From contig JABMCL010003349.1 in the NCBI GenBank assembly GCA_018857735.1, forward strand, positions 1 through 64,000: a DNA stretch of 64,000 nucleotides, read 5' to 3'. Under the pieces are notes generated by a model that was not told the origin of the DNA, did no database searches, and saw nothing but the letters and a program-made list of their open reading frames with translations. Shown here piece after piece: positions 24,978-35,960 of the stretch. Source of the DNA: Alviniconcha marisindica (taxonomy: Eukaryota > Mollusca > Gastropoda > Provannidae). How positions within the stretch are numbered: the first letter of the stretch is position 1; the number at the start of each line of letters is the position of its first letter. A program made the translations under genes and the position numbers.

Positions 24978-26010
24978 CACACTCCTAAAAAAAAAGGCTT
25001 TCATACAGCTTCGGAACTCCTAAAAAAAAAAGGCTTTCATGGCTTCAGAACTCAAAAAAAAAAGAGGCTTTCATGGCTTCAGAACTCCTACAAAAAGGCT
25101 TTCATACAGCTTCAGAACTCCTAAAAAAAGGTTTTTATGGCTTCAGAACTCCTACAAAAAGGCTTTCACACAGCTTCAGAACTCCTACAAAAAGGCTTTC
25201 ATGGCTTCAGAACTCCTACAAAAAGGCTTTCACACAACTTCAGAACTCCTTAAAACTTCAGGCTTTCATACGGCTTCAGAACTCCTTAAAAAACGGCTTT
25301 CATACGGCTTCAGAACTCCTAAAAAAATGCTTTCATACATTTTTAGAACTCCTAAAAAAGGCTTTCATACAGCTTCTGAACTCTAAATAAAGCTTTCATA
25401 CAGCTTCAGAACTCTAAATAAAGCTTTCATACAGCTTCAGAACTCTAAATAAGGCTTTCATTCAGTTTTAGAACTCTAAATAAGGCTTTCATACAGTTTT
25501 AGAACTCCCAAAAAAAGGCTTTCACACAGCTTCAGAACTCTAAATCAGGCTTTCATACAGTTTTAGAACTCCCAAAAAAAGGCTTTCACACAGCTTCAGA
25601 ACTCCTGAAAAAAAAGGCTTTCATACAACTTCAGAACGCCTACATAAGGCTTTCATTAAATTCATACAGTTTTACTTTTAGAACTCCTAAAAAAGGTTTT
25701 CATACGGCTTCAGAACTCCTGAAAAAGGCTTTCACACAGTTTTACGAACTCCTAAAAAAGGTTTCATACGGCTTCAGAACTCCTGAAAAAGGCTTTCATA
25801 CGGCTTCAGAACTCCTAAAAAAGGCTTTCATACGGCTTCAGAACTCCCTTTGAAAAAAGGCTTTCATACGGCTTCAGAACTCCTAAAAAAGGCTTTCATA
25901 TGGCTTCAGAACTCCTAAAAAAGGCTTTCATACGGCTTCAGAACTCCTAAAAATGGCTTTCATACGGCTTCAGAACTCCTAAAAACGGCTTTCATGCAGC
26001 TTCAGAACTG
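24978..26010. repeat. About 32-bp minisatellite, some 30 copies
   Basis: The unit is AAAGGCTTTCATACGGC then TTCAGAACTCCTAA. The poly-A part varies in length (3-11), so reading frames break often. The array is AT-rich and its last ten units are the most uniform. Confidence 0.95.
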
Positions 26011-26964
26011 TCTGATTTCAACCAACAGACTCAAGAGTCAAGTACCTTATAAATGCAACAAACAAACAAAAGTACAGTTATTATTATCACTCATAAGCAC
26101 TTACATTCAGGTATTACACGGTGACACTCCACTGAATCATACTGTAACTGTCAACCTGGCACTGGCAGTGTTTAAACAATACACACTGAATCAGATACTC
26201 CGTTAAAAAAAAATATATAAAAACTGGTGTGTGTGTGTGTGTGTGTGTGTTGTGAACTTGTGTGTGCTTTTTTGCCATTGTCTTTTCTCCTTGAAAGTTT
26301 TATATCTATTTAAATTAAGGGTTGGCAGATAAAAACTGAGTTTAACTGGTAGTGGTAGGGTTAGAGTAAGCACAGGTATTTTCTCATCTGGCCAGGTTAC
26401 TAAAGTCTCTTTAACTCAAAGTCCTCTGCAACTTGGGTGAGAGTAAGATGGCTCCAAACTTCCATAGCGGCGGTGGTGGTGGTGGTGGTGGTTGTGGTGG
26501 TGGGGGTGGGGGGGGTGGGGGGGGGGATATAACCATCGGTGCAAAAAAAAACCCAGAAATCTACTCACTCACTCACTCACACACATACACACACATGCAT
26601 GTAAACATATTAAGCACACATGGGGGTAGGGGGGATGGGGGGTTTGCAGTGTAGGGGTGAAGATATAACCATCCATACGAAAAACACACTCAGAAATGTA
26701 CTCTCACACACACACACACATGCTCACAATGACACACACACGCTCGCAATGGCATACACAAATATGCACATAAACACTTAAATCCACACACACACACCAG
26801 CTTTAGTGTATCAGATTCTACAAACACCAGCACCTTCCTGTCCACCCTGAGGCACTAACGATGACTAAGATTACCACACCAACCGTTCGCTTTTGATCCA
26901 TGAAGCTTTGATTTTGAACCAAACAACTCAGTCTATCTATGGCCTGCTTGTTGACTCAAAACGC

Positions 26965-28015
26965 AGACACATGTTTCGGACCCTGTTCCTACAAGATATG
27001 ATGTAAATTGTTGATGCCCTTGCAAATGGACCTATCGGTGGCGGGTTTGACACAAAGAACAGTCATCATCAGACATCATTCTCTCTGTCTCTGACCACCC
27101 GGTTAACTGCGGACACAAATATGACACTTTTTGAACCCTGTTTGTGGCAAATGACATGCATGCAAATATGTCTAAAACAAACAGACCTATTTGTAGCAGA
27201 TTTTACACAAAAAATACTGAACAGTCGCAACTTTTCTGAACAGCGCACAAATATAGGACTGTTTAGACCCTGTTTGGAACAGATGTAAACTGTCTTCGCA
27301 AACAGACCTCCATTTGAAGCGGATTTTACACAATGATGAATACAGTCAAAGCCTGCTTACGCAACCAGCTGTGGGACTGGGCAAACGGTAGTTGCAACTA
27401 ACTTGTTTGTCTGACACGGGGTCGCACATTTGTCTGACACGGGGTTAGTGTGTGGGATCAACCCTGGGATCAGACTTTACACTCTTCACAGATCAGACAT
27501 TGCTGACTTGAAGACCTTGTAGACTGTGTGTGTAGGGTAAAACAAGTGCACTCACTCTACGTCCAAAGATTTGAGGGAAGAACTGTGGTGGTGGGCGACA
27601 GAACATACAAACGCCAACTCACCAATCACGCAGAGAGAACGAAGTGTCCGTGGTAACAGTACAAAGTTTGTTTGTTTTTAAAACAGTTTAGAACTGAAAA
27701 ACTGGTGCCCACAAGCTGAGCAGATGCGGTATAAGTGTTCGTATTAGCAATTTTGACAAGCCTTTTATTAAAAATATTTTTAAAAAGAAGGAAAAGTCTG
27801 GGTCAGAGACAAAACAGCTGTAACTAAGGGACACGGGTGGGCCATTTGGTGAGCTCCTACTGCAGTCTTCATTTCTATGACCTTCCTGTTGAACTTGAAG
27901 AACAAATGTGACACTTTTTGGACCCTGTTACTTTAGCGCGAGTGTTTGTAGCAGATGTAATGCAAATTGTCCATACCAAACAGACCCACATGTACTAGAT
28001 TTTACACAAAGACTG
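26965..28015. repeat. Degenerate repeat of about 110 bp, four copies
   Basis: Copies at about 26965-27065, 27120-27232, 27255-27345 and 27907-28015 share the order GACACTTTTTGRACCCTGTT, GCAAATNGTC, AACAGACCYA, GATTTTACACAAA. The third and fourth are about 560 bp apart. Confidence 0.6.
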
Positions 28016-28079
28016 TACTGTACATTACATGTGTAGAAAAACATATTAGTAGCACAAACAGTTTACTGTACAAACCTCG

Positions 28080-28365
28080 CTGACATAAACAGTGCCTTGA
28101 CCTCTTTAAAACAGAATCTATACGACGTGAAGTCTACTGACCTGTTTAAAACAGACATATATACTACATGCAGTCAGATGACCCATTTGAAACAGACATA
28201 AATCATGAATAACAAATCTACTGACCTCTTTCAAACAACACATATCATTTAAGTCTATTGACCTCTTTGAAACGGACGTAATTTACATAACACACTGTCT
28301 ATTAACCTCTTTGAAACAAACATAAATTATGAATAATCTGTGGACCTCTTTGAAACATAGAGTAT
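28080..28365. repeat. Degenerate repeat around GACCTCTTTGAAACAGAC
   Basis: Five to six units of about 50-57 bp share CTACTGACCTCTTTGAAAC then AGACATAAAT. Spacing is irregular. Confidence 0.65.
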
Positions 28366-29225
28366 ATCATCACAATGCCAGCAACAAACTGTTTGTTCAT
28401 AAAAAATATAGACAATTGTAGACAATTCTCACACCACAATGCATTGGGGGGGGCGGAGCAATCTGCTGCACTCTGGAACATCTTGTTGTATTTTTTTGGA
28501 ATAGTTTAGAGCCACTTCCACTGCTAGCACAATTAGCCCATCGGCAACAGTTCACCACCTTATTAGCACAATTAGCCGATCGGCAACAGTTCACTGGCTA
28601 CAGCAAGGTGTCAGAAAGCCCACCAAACAGGAAGCCACTCTCGGCCACTGAATCTTCAAGAGAGATTGTACGCAGATGCCCTAAGTCTGGCCTCCGAGGT
28701 ACCACGCCTGGGTTGGTCAAGCATCCAGCGGAATCGGGGAACCTCTTTGAAACCTGCACGCCATTCTCAGTGGCACTGCATGCGTTTCTAGGAACAGCCA
28801 GTCCATTTCATTTGCTGGACAGAGCAGTCATTGTCCACGCCACACGATCTTTGACGCACAACTCCCACTCTGCCTCCGAGGCAGTCTCGCGCTGCCTCCA
28901 ACACAACCTTCAAGGCTAAGGGAAAGGTCTATCGATAAATACTGGTAACACCAGTCAGGCACACACACAGCAGCTCCTGGATGCACGGAGGAGAATTTCT
29001 TGGGGCACCGAAGAACAGGGCACTGTTTATCTGCTGTCCCATGCTCAGCCTGTCACAACTACAATCCTCTTGGCGATGGTTTCTCGCCACCTCCACTGGC
29101 ACAGGTGGCTGCCGGAAGGGGAGGTCACCCAATTTGTTCTGATGTCAGAAAATGCTGCAGCAGTTCTCTCCCGGTGCATGTATTTGTTCGCAGTCGACTG
29201 TTCCTGCTGTACGCACGAAAGCCTC

Positions 29226-29390
29226 TCACTTGCTAACAGGGGTGTCGGAACGTCCGTCAGAAAAGGAGTCGTTTTCAGAAGTGGATAGCGAACTTGATGT
29301 TCGAATACTGTCAAGGTCATCACGGAAGTACGGGTGATTGAGAGCCACTCGTGATGAAATGCGACGATCTGGCCTGAACACTAGCATTCT
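29226..29390 (-). CDS. CDK6: CDK4/CDK6 orthologue, last coding exon
   Basis: This exon encodes residues 298-351 and the TGA stop at 29228-29226. The acceptor is CTTTCCAG (AG at 29392-29391), phase 0. It begins RMLVFRPDRRISSRVALNHPY, the final C-lobe helices of the kinase fold, equivalent to CLTFNPAKRISAYSALSHPY in human CDK6. The last 27 residues (SIRTSSSLSTSENDSFSD...) are Ser/Asp-rich, low complexity and lineage-specific; they could be phosphorylated, but that is only suggested by composition. I use CDK6 as the symbol, though invertebrates usually have a single CDK4/6 gene that is co-orthologous to both vertebrate paralogues. Confidence 0.92.
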   Translation of the reverse strand, partial: RMLVFRPDRRISSRVALNHPYFRDDLDSIRTSSSLSTSENDSFSDGRSDTPVSK

Positions 29391-30481
29391 CTGGAAAGAC
29401 AATGTGCAATGTGCATCAACAACAGGACATACACATACGTGCATCGGTCTGAAGCTATTTGGACATGAACTCCACTTGACCTCTAAAAATGCTCACAGGA
29501 ATGTGTCTTGGTGATGCTTCATTCACATATGAGTAATACATAACAAGCACAAATCTGGTTGTAAAAATAGTGCTATATCCAACCACGTGGGTTATTCTCC
29601 ACCAAACGGGGCCACAGGAGGGTACGGTTCCAGACCTCAGAATTTGCAAGCTACTCTGAATCTCTGTTTCACACGCAACACGTAAAACCATGAATGCAGA
29701 GACCTTGAAGAAAATTTAGACCTCAGAATTTGCAGACTACTCTGAATCTATATTTGATATAATTATAAGCAAAACCATGAATGCAGAAACTACTGAAGAA
29801 ACAAGGGAAGCAGCATCACATTCCCAGGGCAAGATAAATGACACGAGTAAAGTTTTACATTGCACAACTTTCTGTGGCTTGGGTTCTTACGCAATTTTGT
29901 GCATGCATTTCTAGTTCGTAATGTATGTACCTGCTGCTGTGGGCAAGCATTATCGCGTGTGGATTTTTTTATGCAGCATTTATAATTTTCATTAATTATA
30001 AATATCGTCTGCACCCACACAGCAGTCAATTCACCCAACAGGCTCTTTATGAAAGGGAGTAAACTCTCCACCACTGCCCCCCCAGATTCACTCTATTGTC
30101 TTCCAGTTCTAACTATGCCTCAACAGTTAATTACTGGTTTGTTTTTTCTTCTTCTACACTGCGACCTAAAATTAACTCTTTCACTGCCTTTAGCTTGTAA
30201 AATTTCTGAAAGGTGCTCACGTGCACACCTGCAAACAGTATATTTGATGGTCCTAGAACAAATCTACTGTCAATACTATGCATTTTAATAGAATATCATT
30301 TCATGTGCTGAAGCGAAGGAGGGGAAAAAAGGCCTTAAGGATTTCAAATTTAACACTTTTGTTGGTCGCTTTTATAGTAAAGGTGCGGCAAGCTTGGCGG
30401 TGAAAGGGTTAATACGTGAGAGTCCCCAGGACCTCCTTTCCTAAAATCGGAGAGCCCCCCAGCCAAATGAAAGTCGCTCAC
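29391..30481 (-). other. CDK4/6 intron between last two coding exons
   Basis: A 1091-bp phase-0 intron. It holds a 241-bp TTAACYCTTTCA-type MITE at 30172-30412 and otherwise no recognisable feature. Two near-identical short stretches around GACCTCAGAATTTGCA lie at about 29634 and 29719. Confidence 0.85.
30172..30412. mobile_element. MITE, TTAACYCTTTCA type, copy 1
   Basis: The left end is TTAACTCTTTCACTGCC. The right end on the other strand is TTAACCCTTTCACCGCC. The interior words AAAATTTCTGAAAGGTGC, CACACCTGCAAACAG and TTTCAAATTTAACACTTTTG recur in copy 2 at 52296-52529. Non-coding, in a CDK4/6 intron. Confidence 0.75.
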
Positions 30482-30617
30482 CTCCATCAAGTCCTTGGCC
30501 TGTGGGTCCATTTCTGGCACCAGACTCTGCAGAGGCACCGGAGGCGTCAACCGGAACGAACTGTGGCGCACAGACACGCCCTCTGGCCAGTCGCACATCG
30601 GTGGGAGGCCGATGACC
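30482..30617 (-). CDS. CDK6: CDK4/CDK6 orthologue, coding exon 5 of 6
   Basis: A 136-nt exon encoding residues 253-297, starting VIGLPPMCDWPEGV (human CDK6: VIGLPGEEDWPRDV). It covers the C-lobe insert region and ends AKDLME. The acceptor is GACTGCAG (AG at 30619-30618) and the donor GAG|GTGAGC is at 30481. The phase is 2 in, 0 out, which joins perfectly with both neighbours. The exon length equals that remembered for the matching vertebrate exon. A 241-bp MITE lies 69 bp past the donor. Confidence 0.93.
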
Positions 30618-30971
30618 CTGCAGTCAGATCATTTACAATACAGGTCTGTTGCGTGCATCCCCCGTTACCTGACTGTCATGTCGATGCTGATATACAGCAC
30701 CACATGCTAGTGAAGTTTTATTGTGGACAGCACTAAATATAAGAGTTATTATTATCATTATTATTCGTATGACCTTTGTGGTTGACTGGGCACAAATAAT
30801 GAGCAGTTGCCGCCTGTGCATGCGCTCAAACCTGCAGCAGGCAACCACCATCCAGCGTAAGAAAATGGCAAAGAGCAGGCCAGTCTTCATCTTCTTTGTT
30901 TTCAAGTGGTGCTGAAATTGTCAGCTGAATCCTGAGGGCGAAGTCTGCATACAATGAGCAGTGTGTGCATG

Positions 30972-31032
<61 letters not shown>

Positions 31033-31882
31033 GCATGTGTGTATGTCTGTGTGCATGCGTGCATGTGTGTTTGGTTCAGAAATACAATGACCGTATAATT
31101 ATTTTGAGGTTTTAAAGTATACATTATTGTGGACCTTGTCTAAGATCTGCCTCACTGTTCTCAAAGTCTGGGTGTTTACTGGCTTTTCAGTTTAACAACG
31201 GAATCAAAATGCCCAAACGTTTAAGACTTCAGCTGAATTATTAATTTCTCACTTTCCACACACCATTTCCCCCCAATTTTGAAAGACCATAGGAACCCTA
31301 CTCCACCTTGATTTATTAAGACATTTACACTCAAATCAGCCATCAGCGTCGCCCTGATGTAAACACACATGTTGACTGGCGCAAAAAAACACAAATTAGT
31401 TACTTACTGCCAGCAGCAACTCACGATAACTGGACTAAGGGAGGCAAATCTTTCACTGTCAAAAATCTCACCGATTCCTGTCTACCAGTTGCATCCCTTC
31501 TCACAAATAGGGAAAAACTGGGTTACAGTGTTACTAGTATTTAGCATTAGCTTGGGGGGGGGGGGGGGGGGGGGGGGCAATTTACATGTAATATCAAGAC
31601 TTGGAGAGGGGAAGAAGAAAAAAGAAAAAAAACTTTCCATCAGGGCACTGGTTATTTTTTGTTCGGTTGTTATTTTTCACAGAAGAAGACTTTCTAAAAC
31701 TTTAAAAACTACACAACTTTTGCTTTTCCCCTTACGAAGTTCTCTCTCTCTCTCTCAATAACCCATACTCACTCAAAGACCTTCTTCAACTGGTCAAACT
31801 CAGAGGTGCCCTTGAAAAGAGCTCTCCTGTTGACAGCTTTCCCCTTACTTCTTCGTTCTCTCTTTGAATAGCCCATACTCAC
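30618..31882 (-). other. CDK4/6 intron with duplicated exon end
   Basis: A phase-2 intron of 1265 bp. It contains the exon-end duplication at 31722-31831, a poly-G tract (31554-31577) and a TG microsatellite (30965-31030). Confidence 0.85.
31722..31831 (-). repeat. Partial duplication of CDK4/6 exon 4 (of 6) and its donor
   Basis: About 110 bp repeats 31836-31941. It includes a copy of the last 59 nt of the exon (58 of 59 identical), the GTGAGT donor (GT at 31772-31771) and flanking intron with TTTTCCCCTTAC. Reading on from the true exon would meet TGA at once, so the copy cannot extend the protein. Confidence 0.9.
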
Positions 31883-32043
31883 TCAAAGACTTTCTTCAAC
31901 TGGTCAAACTCAGAGGTGCCCTTGAAAAGAGCTCTCCTGTTAAAAAGTTCAGCAAAGATGCAGCCGCAGCTCCACATGTCGACCGAGGTGCCGTACTCCG
32001 CCTGCATCAAGACTTCTGGTGAACGATACCACAACGTCACCAC
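31883..32043 (-). CDS. CDK6: CDK4/CDK6 orthologue, coding exon 4 of 6
   Basis: A 161-nt exon encoding residues 199-252. It contains the end of the activation segment and the P+1 region ([12 protein letters not shown]; the APE motif is SPE here), and the helix with [14 protein letters not shown]. The acceptor is TCTGTCCAG at 32045-32044 and the donor GA|GTGAGT is at 31882. Vertebrate CDK4/6 genes, as I recall, split this stretch into exons of 110 and 51 nt, so the single 161-nt exon would reflect an intron difference. A 58/59 identical copy of its last 59 nt lies downstream at 31773-31831. Confidence 0.94.
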
Positions 32044-32724
32044 CTGGACAGAAAGAGCAGAACAACTGATGGATCTAGTCCAGCTGGATACCATTTCCAA
32101 ACACAGTTCTCATGCCTCCATTGCACTAGCGAAGAAAGAGCATGCCCGGCGATAAACCCGGCTCTTCACAATACAGCCTATAGTCTACACGTCACACAGC
32201 TAGTGCATTGCTGCATGCACGACTTCCTGGGGTTGCAGAATTCAAGTTTACCACCCAGTCTCCATCTGCTGCTGAGGACATCCTGATTTTTCACAGCTTC
32301 AGGACTAGCTGCTATGTCAGAGAGACAGAGAGAGAGTGTGTGTGTTCGTTTACTGTTTACAAATGCTAAGACTTTTAACAATACAGCAGCAACACACTTG
32401 TTGGAATTGACATTATATATACATATACAATATGAAATTTAACAGCTATGAGTTATTTTGATAATCTTAAGATCAGTTTGCTCACAGTCTAATATCACCA
32501 CTGCGATTCTGTGAAAGACTTAAAGGACAAGTCCAAGGTTAGGGGTGATTTTTGACACGATTTGTGTTAAACGGCTCGCTGAGAACAATGATGTAGGCGA
32601 AACTCTGATCTGAGGGTTATTAAATGCACGAAAAAAGACATTTTCTGTCATACCGAAAGGTTGCCATGACGCCCAAATCACGTGACCATATGCCTACTAC
32701 GTCACTCTGGGGAGTCGCTGCAAA

Positions 32725-32928
32725 ATGGCCAACTCGAGCTCCGAAGATGAAACTGATACTTTGCCCGAGAGACCCACAAGGATACAGCCGTATCAGTTAG
32801 AGCCTGTCAGGCAGGATTTTGAAAGAGTACCGGAACATCGTGTCAGCTTCGAAGCAAACCCTATGCGGTATTCCATGGGGTTTGCGAAATCGCACTCACT
32901 GAAGTGCTCGCTACACAAATGGGTGTGA
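32725..32928 (+). pseudogene. Short acidic ORF opposite the THAP remnant
   Basis: A 67-residue ORF, MANSSSEDETDTLPERPTRI then QPYQLEPVRQDF. The acidic start followed by a QPYxxEP word recalls N-termini of invertebrate ORFs that carry a P2X7-like cytoplasmic zinc-binding domain; this is recollection only. It converges on the THAP ORF with 136 bp of tail-to-tail overlap, as expected if an internal deletion fused the starts of two convergent transposon genes. The last third (ANPMRYSMGF...) is probably not native sequence. Confidence 0.4.
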
Positions 32929-33080
32929 TGCGGCGCAGCAAGAAAGTCAGCTCGTTTGAATTGTATAAATTTAATCCACTTTCGCCTCACTGCGGGTCGA
33001 TTGCGCGGGAGCTCGTGCATTGTTATACCTGGGGTCGTCTGCGAATTGTTACAGTTCGCGGCAACACAGTAGGCCGGCAT
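32793..33080 (-). pseudogene. THAP zinc-finger ORF, truncated
   Basis: A 95-residue ORF starting MPAYCVAANCNNSQ. It carries a full THAP domain: Cys5, Cys10, Cys56 and His59 (the C2CH set), Trp35, Pro25 in HELP, and the closing CSEHFSECDF. THAP domains bind DNA and are found in host factors and in P-element and Kolobok-type transposases. After residue 65 the ORF runs antisense to the plus-strand ORF and soon stops, so no transposase core is present. It lies in a CDK4/6 intron inside a TTAA-flanked element. I call it a remnant of a transposon gene, not a host gene. Confidence 0.75.
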
Positions 33081-33398
33081 AGTTAACTTTTTGTCGACCA
33101 CACGCATACACAGTTTACTGAAGAATCTAAGCTGGCAACCGCACTGACTCCCCAGACTAATGTCACTTCCGGGAAAGTCACGTGACTGATGGAGAACCCG
33201 AGACTGTAGTCTCGGCCAACCTACATAAAATAAAATCGATTAAAAACCCAATGAAACATTTTTTTCACTTTTTTTATTTCATTAAATCTTAAACTAGTGA
33301 CTCATTTGTCAATCATTTCGATGGTCATTTTGCATACTTAAAAACCTTGGACTTTTACTTTAAATAAAACCGAAGGAGAAAGAAGGGCAAGAACTGAC

Positions 33399-33566
33399 CA
33401 CTGTAGTAAGCGCCATGTGGAAGCTGTAAATCCTTGCCAGGCCAAAGTCAGCCAGCTTCAGCTGACCGTCCTTGGAGATGAGGAGGTTCTGGGGTTTCAG
33501 ATCTCGATGGACGATGCGGTTACTGTGCAGGAAATCGACGCCGTTCAGGAGTTGCAACATCAGGTC
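33399..33566 (-). CDS. CDK6: CDK4/CDK6 orthologue, coding exon 3 of 6 (catalytic loop)
   Basis: A 168-nt exon encoding residues 143-198. It holds the catalytic loop HRDLKPQN (Asp164 proton acceptor, Lys166, Asn169), the metal-binding DFG (Asp182-Gly184) and the start of the T-loop, [10 protein letters not shown]. Thr196 is at the position of the CDK-activating phosphorylation site. The acceptor is CTGTTGCAG at 33568-33567 and the donor GTG|GTCAGT is at 33398. Phase is 0 on both sides. The [10 protein letters not shown] signature is specific to the CDK4/6 subfamily. A transposon-derived element lies only 36 bp past the donor. Confidence 0.96.
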
Positions 33567-33761
33567 CTGCAACAGTAGAGAGTTAGGGATCAGGTCAGGC
33601 AACAGGTAATCGCCACGCACGGTTCAGGTTAACTGGTAATTTCTGGTATTTTTACTGGAGGGGGAAGGGGTGGGGATCAGCAATCAGTCAGAGGTAACTA
33701 TTAACAGTTCTTATTTTGTCTGACCGGTTCTCAAAACAAAAAATCAGAGAGAGAGAGAGTG

Positions 33762-33828
<67 letters not shown>

Positions 33829-34407
33829 TGTGTGTGTGTGTGTGATGTATGGTGTGTGCATGTGTGTGTGTGTGTGTGTGTGTGTGCGTATGTGTGTGTT
33901 TGTGTGTTCTAGACAGGGAAGGGAGCTGGGTGTTTGCTAATGAGTAGCAGGAGCAGCAGCAGTCATAGCAGTAGCAGTAATAGCAGCAGTAGTAGCAGTA
34001 GCAGTATGGATGACTGTTTATCTGAATGGTGTCAGTGATTATCTGAACCATTTTCCCAAAGTTTTAGACAGAAAGGAACACAGAGCCACAAGGCAGAGGG
34101 ATGGGGGGGGGGGGGGGGGCAGAAGCATGTGAGAGACTGATGGGTGAAGAGATGGAAGGAGGGAGGGAGAGGACACAGTGAGGGAATAGAAAAGGGGGGG
34201 GGGGGGGATAGAGACCTAATGGGAGTGACTGAACACAGTCAACCCTTAATTAGGTTCTAATATGGGGGTGGGGTGGGGTGGGGTGGGGGGGTTGCTGTTA
34301 CAGTTCATACACTTCAGAGATTCATTAAGTGTCAAACATATCTATAGACACACAGCATTAGCACTCTCACTGTATCAAACTATCTGAAACGGAACACACT
34401 GTAAACT

Positions 34408-34456
<49 letters not shown>

Positions 34457-34897
34457 TGCAGACTGTTCAGCCACTCACCCACTCCGCAGTTTCTAAATCA
34501 GAGTGCTTAACAACTGTATCCATGCAGGCATATATATGACTCACTGACCACCTAACCCAAATCAGGGCAAAGAACCTGCCCTTTCAGTTTCACACCATCC
34601 ATCTTCCTGCCTGCTTGCACTAGTTACAGATGCGTGCATTTTTCACAGCTTTGGTTGGGAGGTTATTCTCACCATGTATAATTATGGTGTCACAGTGACA
34701 GGACCTCTGATGTGCAAGGTCCCATTAAGTTACTCCCTGTTCAGTGTTTATTGAATTTAATGCAAGTATGCAGTCTGACTCTCAATTTTTTTTTCTGACA
34801 GTGATTTATGGTGCATAGAATCTGCACTCACTCACTCTCTCTCTCTCTATCATTTTTGTTGTTGTTCTTGTTGAGAACTGGTCAAAGAAAGTAACAG

Positions 34898-34900
<3 letters not shown>

Positions 34901-34967
<67 letters not shown>
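34901..34967. repeat. AT microsatellite
   Basis: An uninterrupted (AT)n of about 33 repeats. Confidence 0.95.
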
Positions 34968-34971
<4 letters not shown>

Positions 34972-35338
34972 TGACCGATTGCTGATTTTATCCCAAGTAT
35001 ATGCTGATCTTAACCAGTAACATACCGTACCACAAACCCTGCACACATACTCTCTCTGTCTCAGCACCGTGTTTGGCTATTTTAAAACTTTTCTTTTTCA
35101 GAACCACTTGAGAAAATAAATAACAACAGCCTGTCCTATGAGTATGACCGACTGCTGAATTATCCCCCAGTATTATATATATGCTGATCTTAAATAACAA
35201 TAATAATATAATGTACTTTTATCATGTGCTCATCAATGCCCTGAGTGCTCATATCATACATATTAACCTAAATACAATATTCTATACATATGTAGAGGAC
35301 AGTCCTACCAGAACAATTTTACATAAGGTGTTGTATGG

Positions 35339-35376
<38 letters not shown>

Positions 35377-35739
35377 CTGTAGCAGAAACTGGGTACTGAT
35401 ATTAGATTTACTTAATCTGTAAACTACTAAAATACAAGAAATTACCAGTCAGCATAAACCCAGCATTATCAAAGTCACATTTTGTTGTTGTTTTTAGGTC
35501 AAGGGTGCTGGTAGGTTGGGGTTGTTCCAAGTCACATTCCAAACACAGTTCCCCTGCCATTATAACACATCGCGTCATGGCGAATGCCAAGCTTAAATAT
35601 AATCACCACATTCCTGCAGATCTATCAGCTCCCCTCCCTGTATGCATTACAATACCACAACACAGCACAATGCCATATCAAAACACAGGACCAAACTGCC
35701 ATTGAGCTTGCCAAAATTGCATTGCAATCTATTGTACTG

Positions 35740-35842
35740 GAGTGTGTGTGTGTGTGTGTGCGCGCGCGCGCGTGAGTGTAAGTGCATGTGCGGGGGGGGG
35801 GGGGAGGGGGAGAGAAAGGGAGATTGGGCAGGGTGGTGGAGA

Positions 35843-35884
<42 letters not shown>

Positions 35885-35900
35885 AAGAGAGAGAGAGAGG

Positions 35901-35952
<52 letters not shown>

Positions 35953-35960
35953 TGCGTGGC
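35740..35960. repeat. Compound TG/CG/G/AG microsatellite
   Basis: (TG)n, (CG)5, poly-G, GA-rich spacer, (TG)n, (AG)n, (TG)n follow each other without unique sequence. Confidence 0.95.

Larger units (their letters stand above)
32524..33359. mobile_element. Kolobok-like deletion derivative with THAP ORF
   Basis: An 836-bp element between TTAA at 32520-32523 and 33360-33363. The terminal inverted repeats are AGGACAAGTCCAAGGTT (left) and AGTAAAAGTCCAAGGTT (right, other strand), 15 of 17 identical. Further in, both ends share TCACGTGAC and CTGGGGAGTC in the same order and orientation, so the inverted similarity continues discontinuously into two promoter-like regions. It encodes the start of a THAP protein on the minus strand and a short ORF on the plus strand. 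TTAA duplication plus a THAP domain is the known combination of the Kolobok superfamily. The assignment is inference because no catalytic domain remains. Confidence 0.75.
32044..33398 (-). other. CDK4/6 intron housing a TTAA-flanked element
   Basis: A phase-0 intron of 1355 bp. More than 60 percent of it is the transposon-derived element at 32524-33359. Confidence 0.85.

Noticed and set aside
28608..28919. 103-residue plus-strand ORF of balanced composition
   Set aside because: No recognisable domain, no splice partners, and opposite to the presumed 3' UTR. Likely chance.
32793..33080. Host THAP gene nested in the kinase intron
   Set aside because: The ORF ends soon after the THAP domain, overlaps an opposite ORF and lies within TTAA-flanked inverted repeats, so a transposon remnant is simpler.
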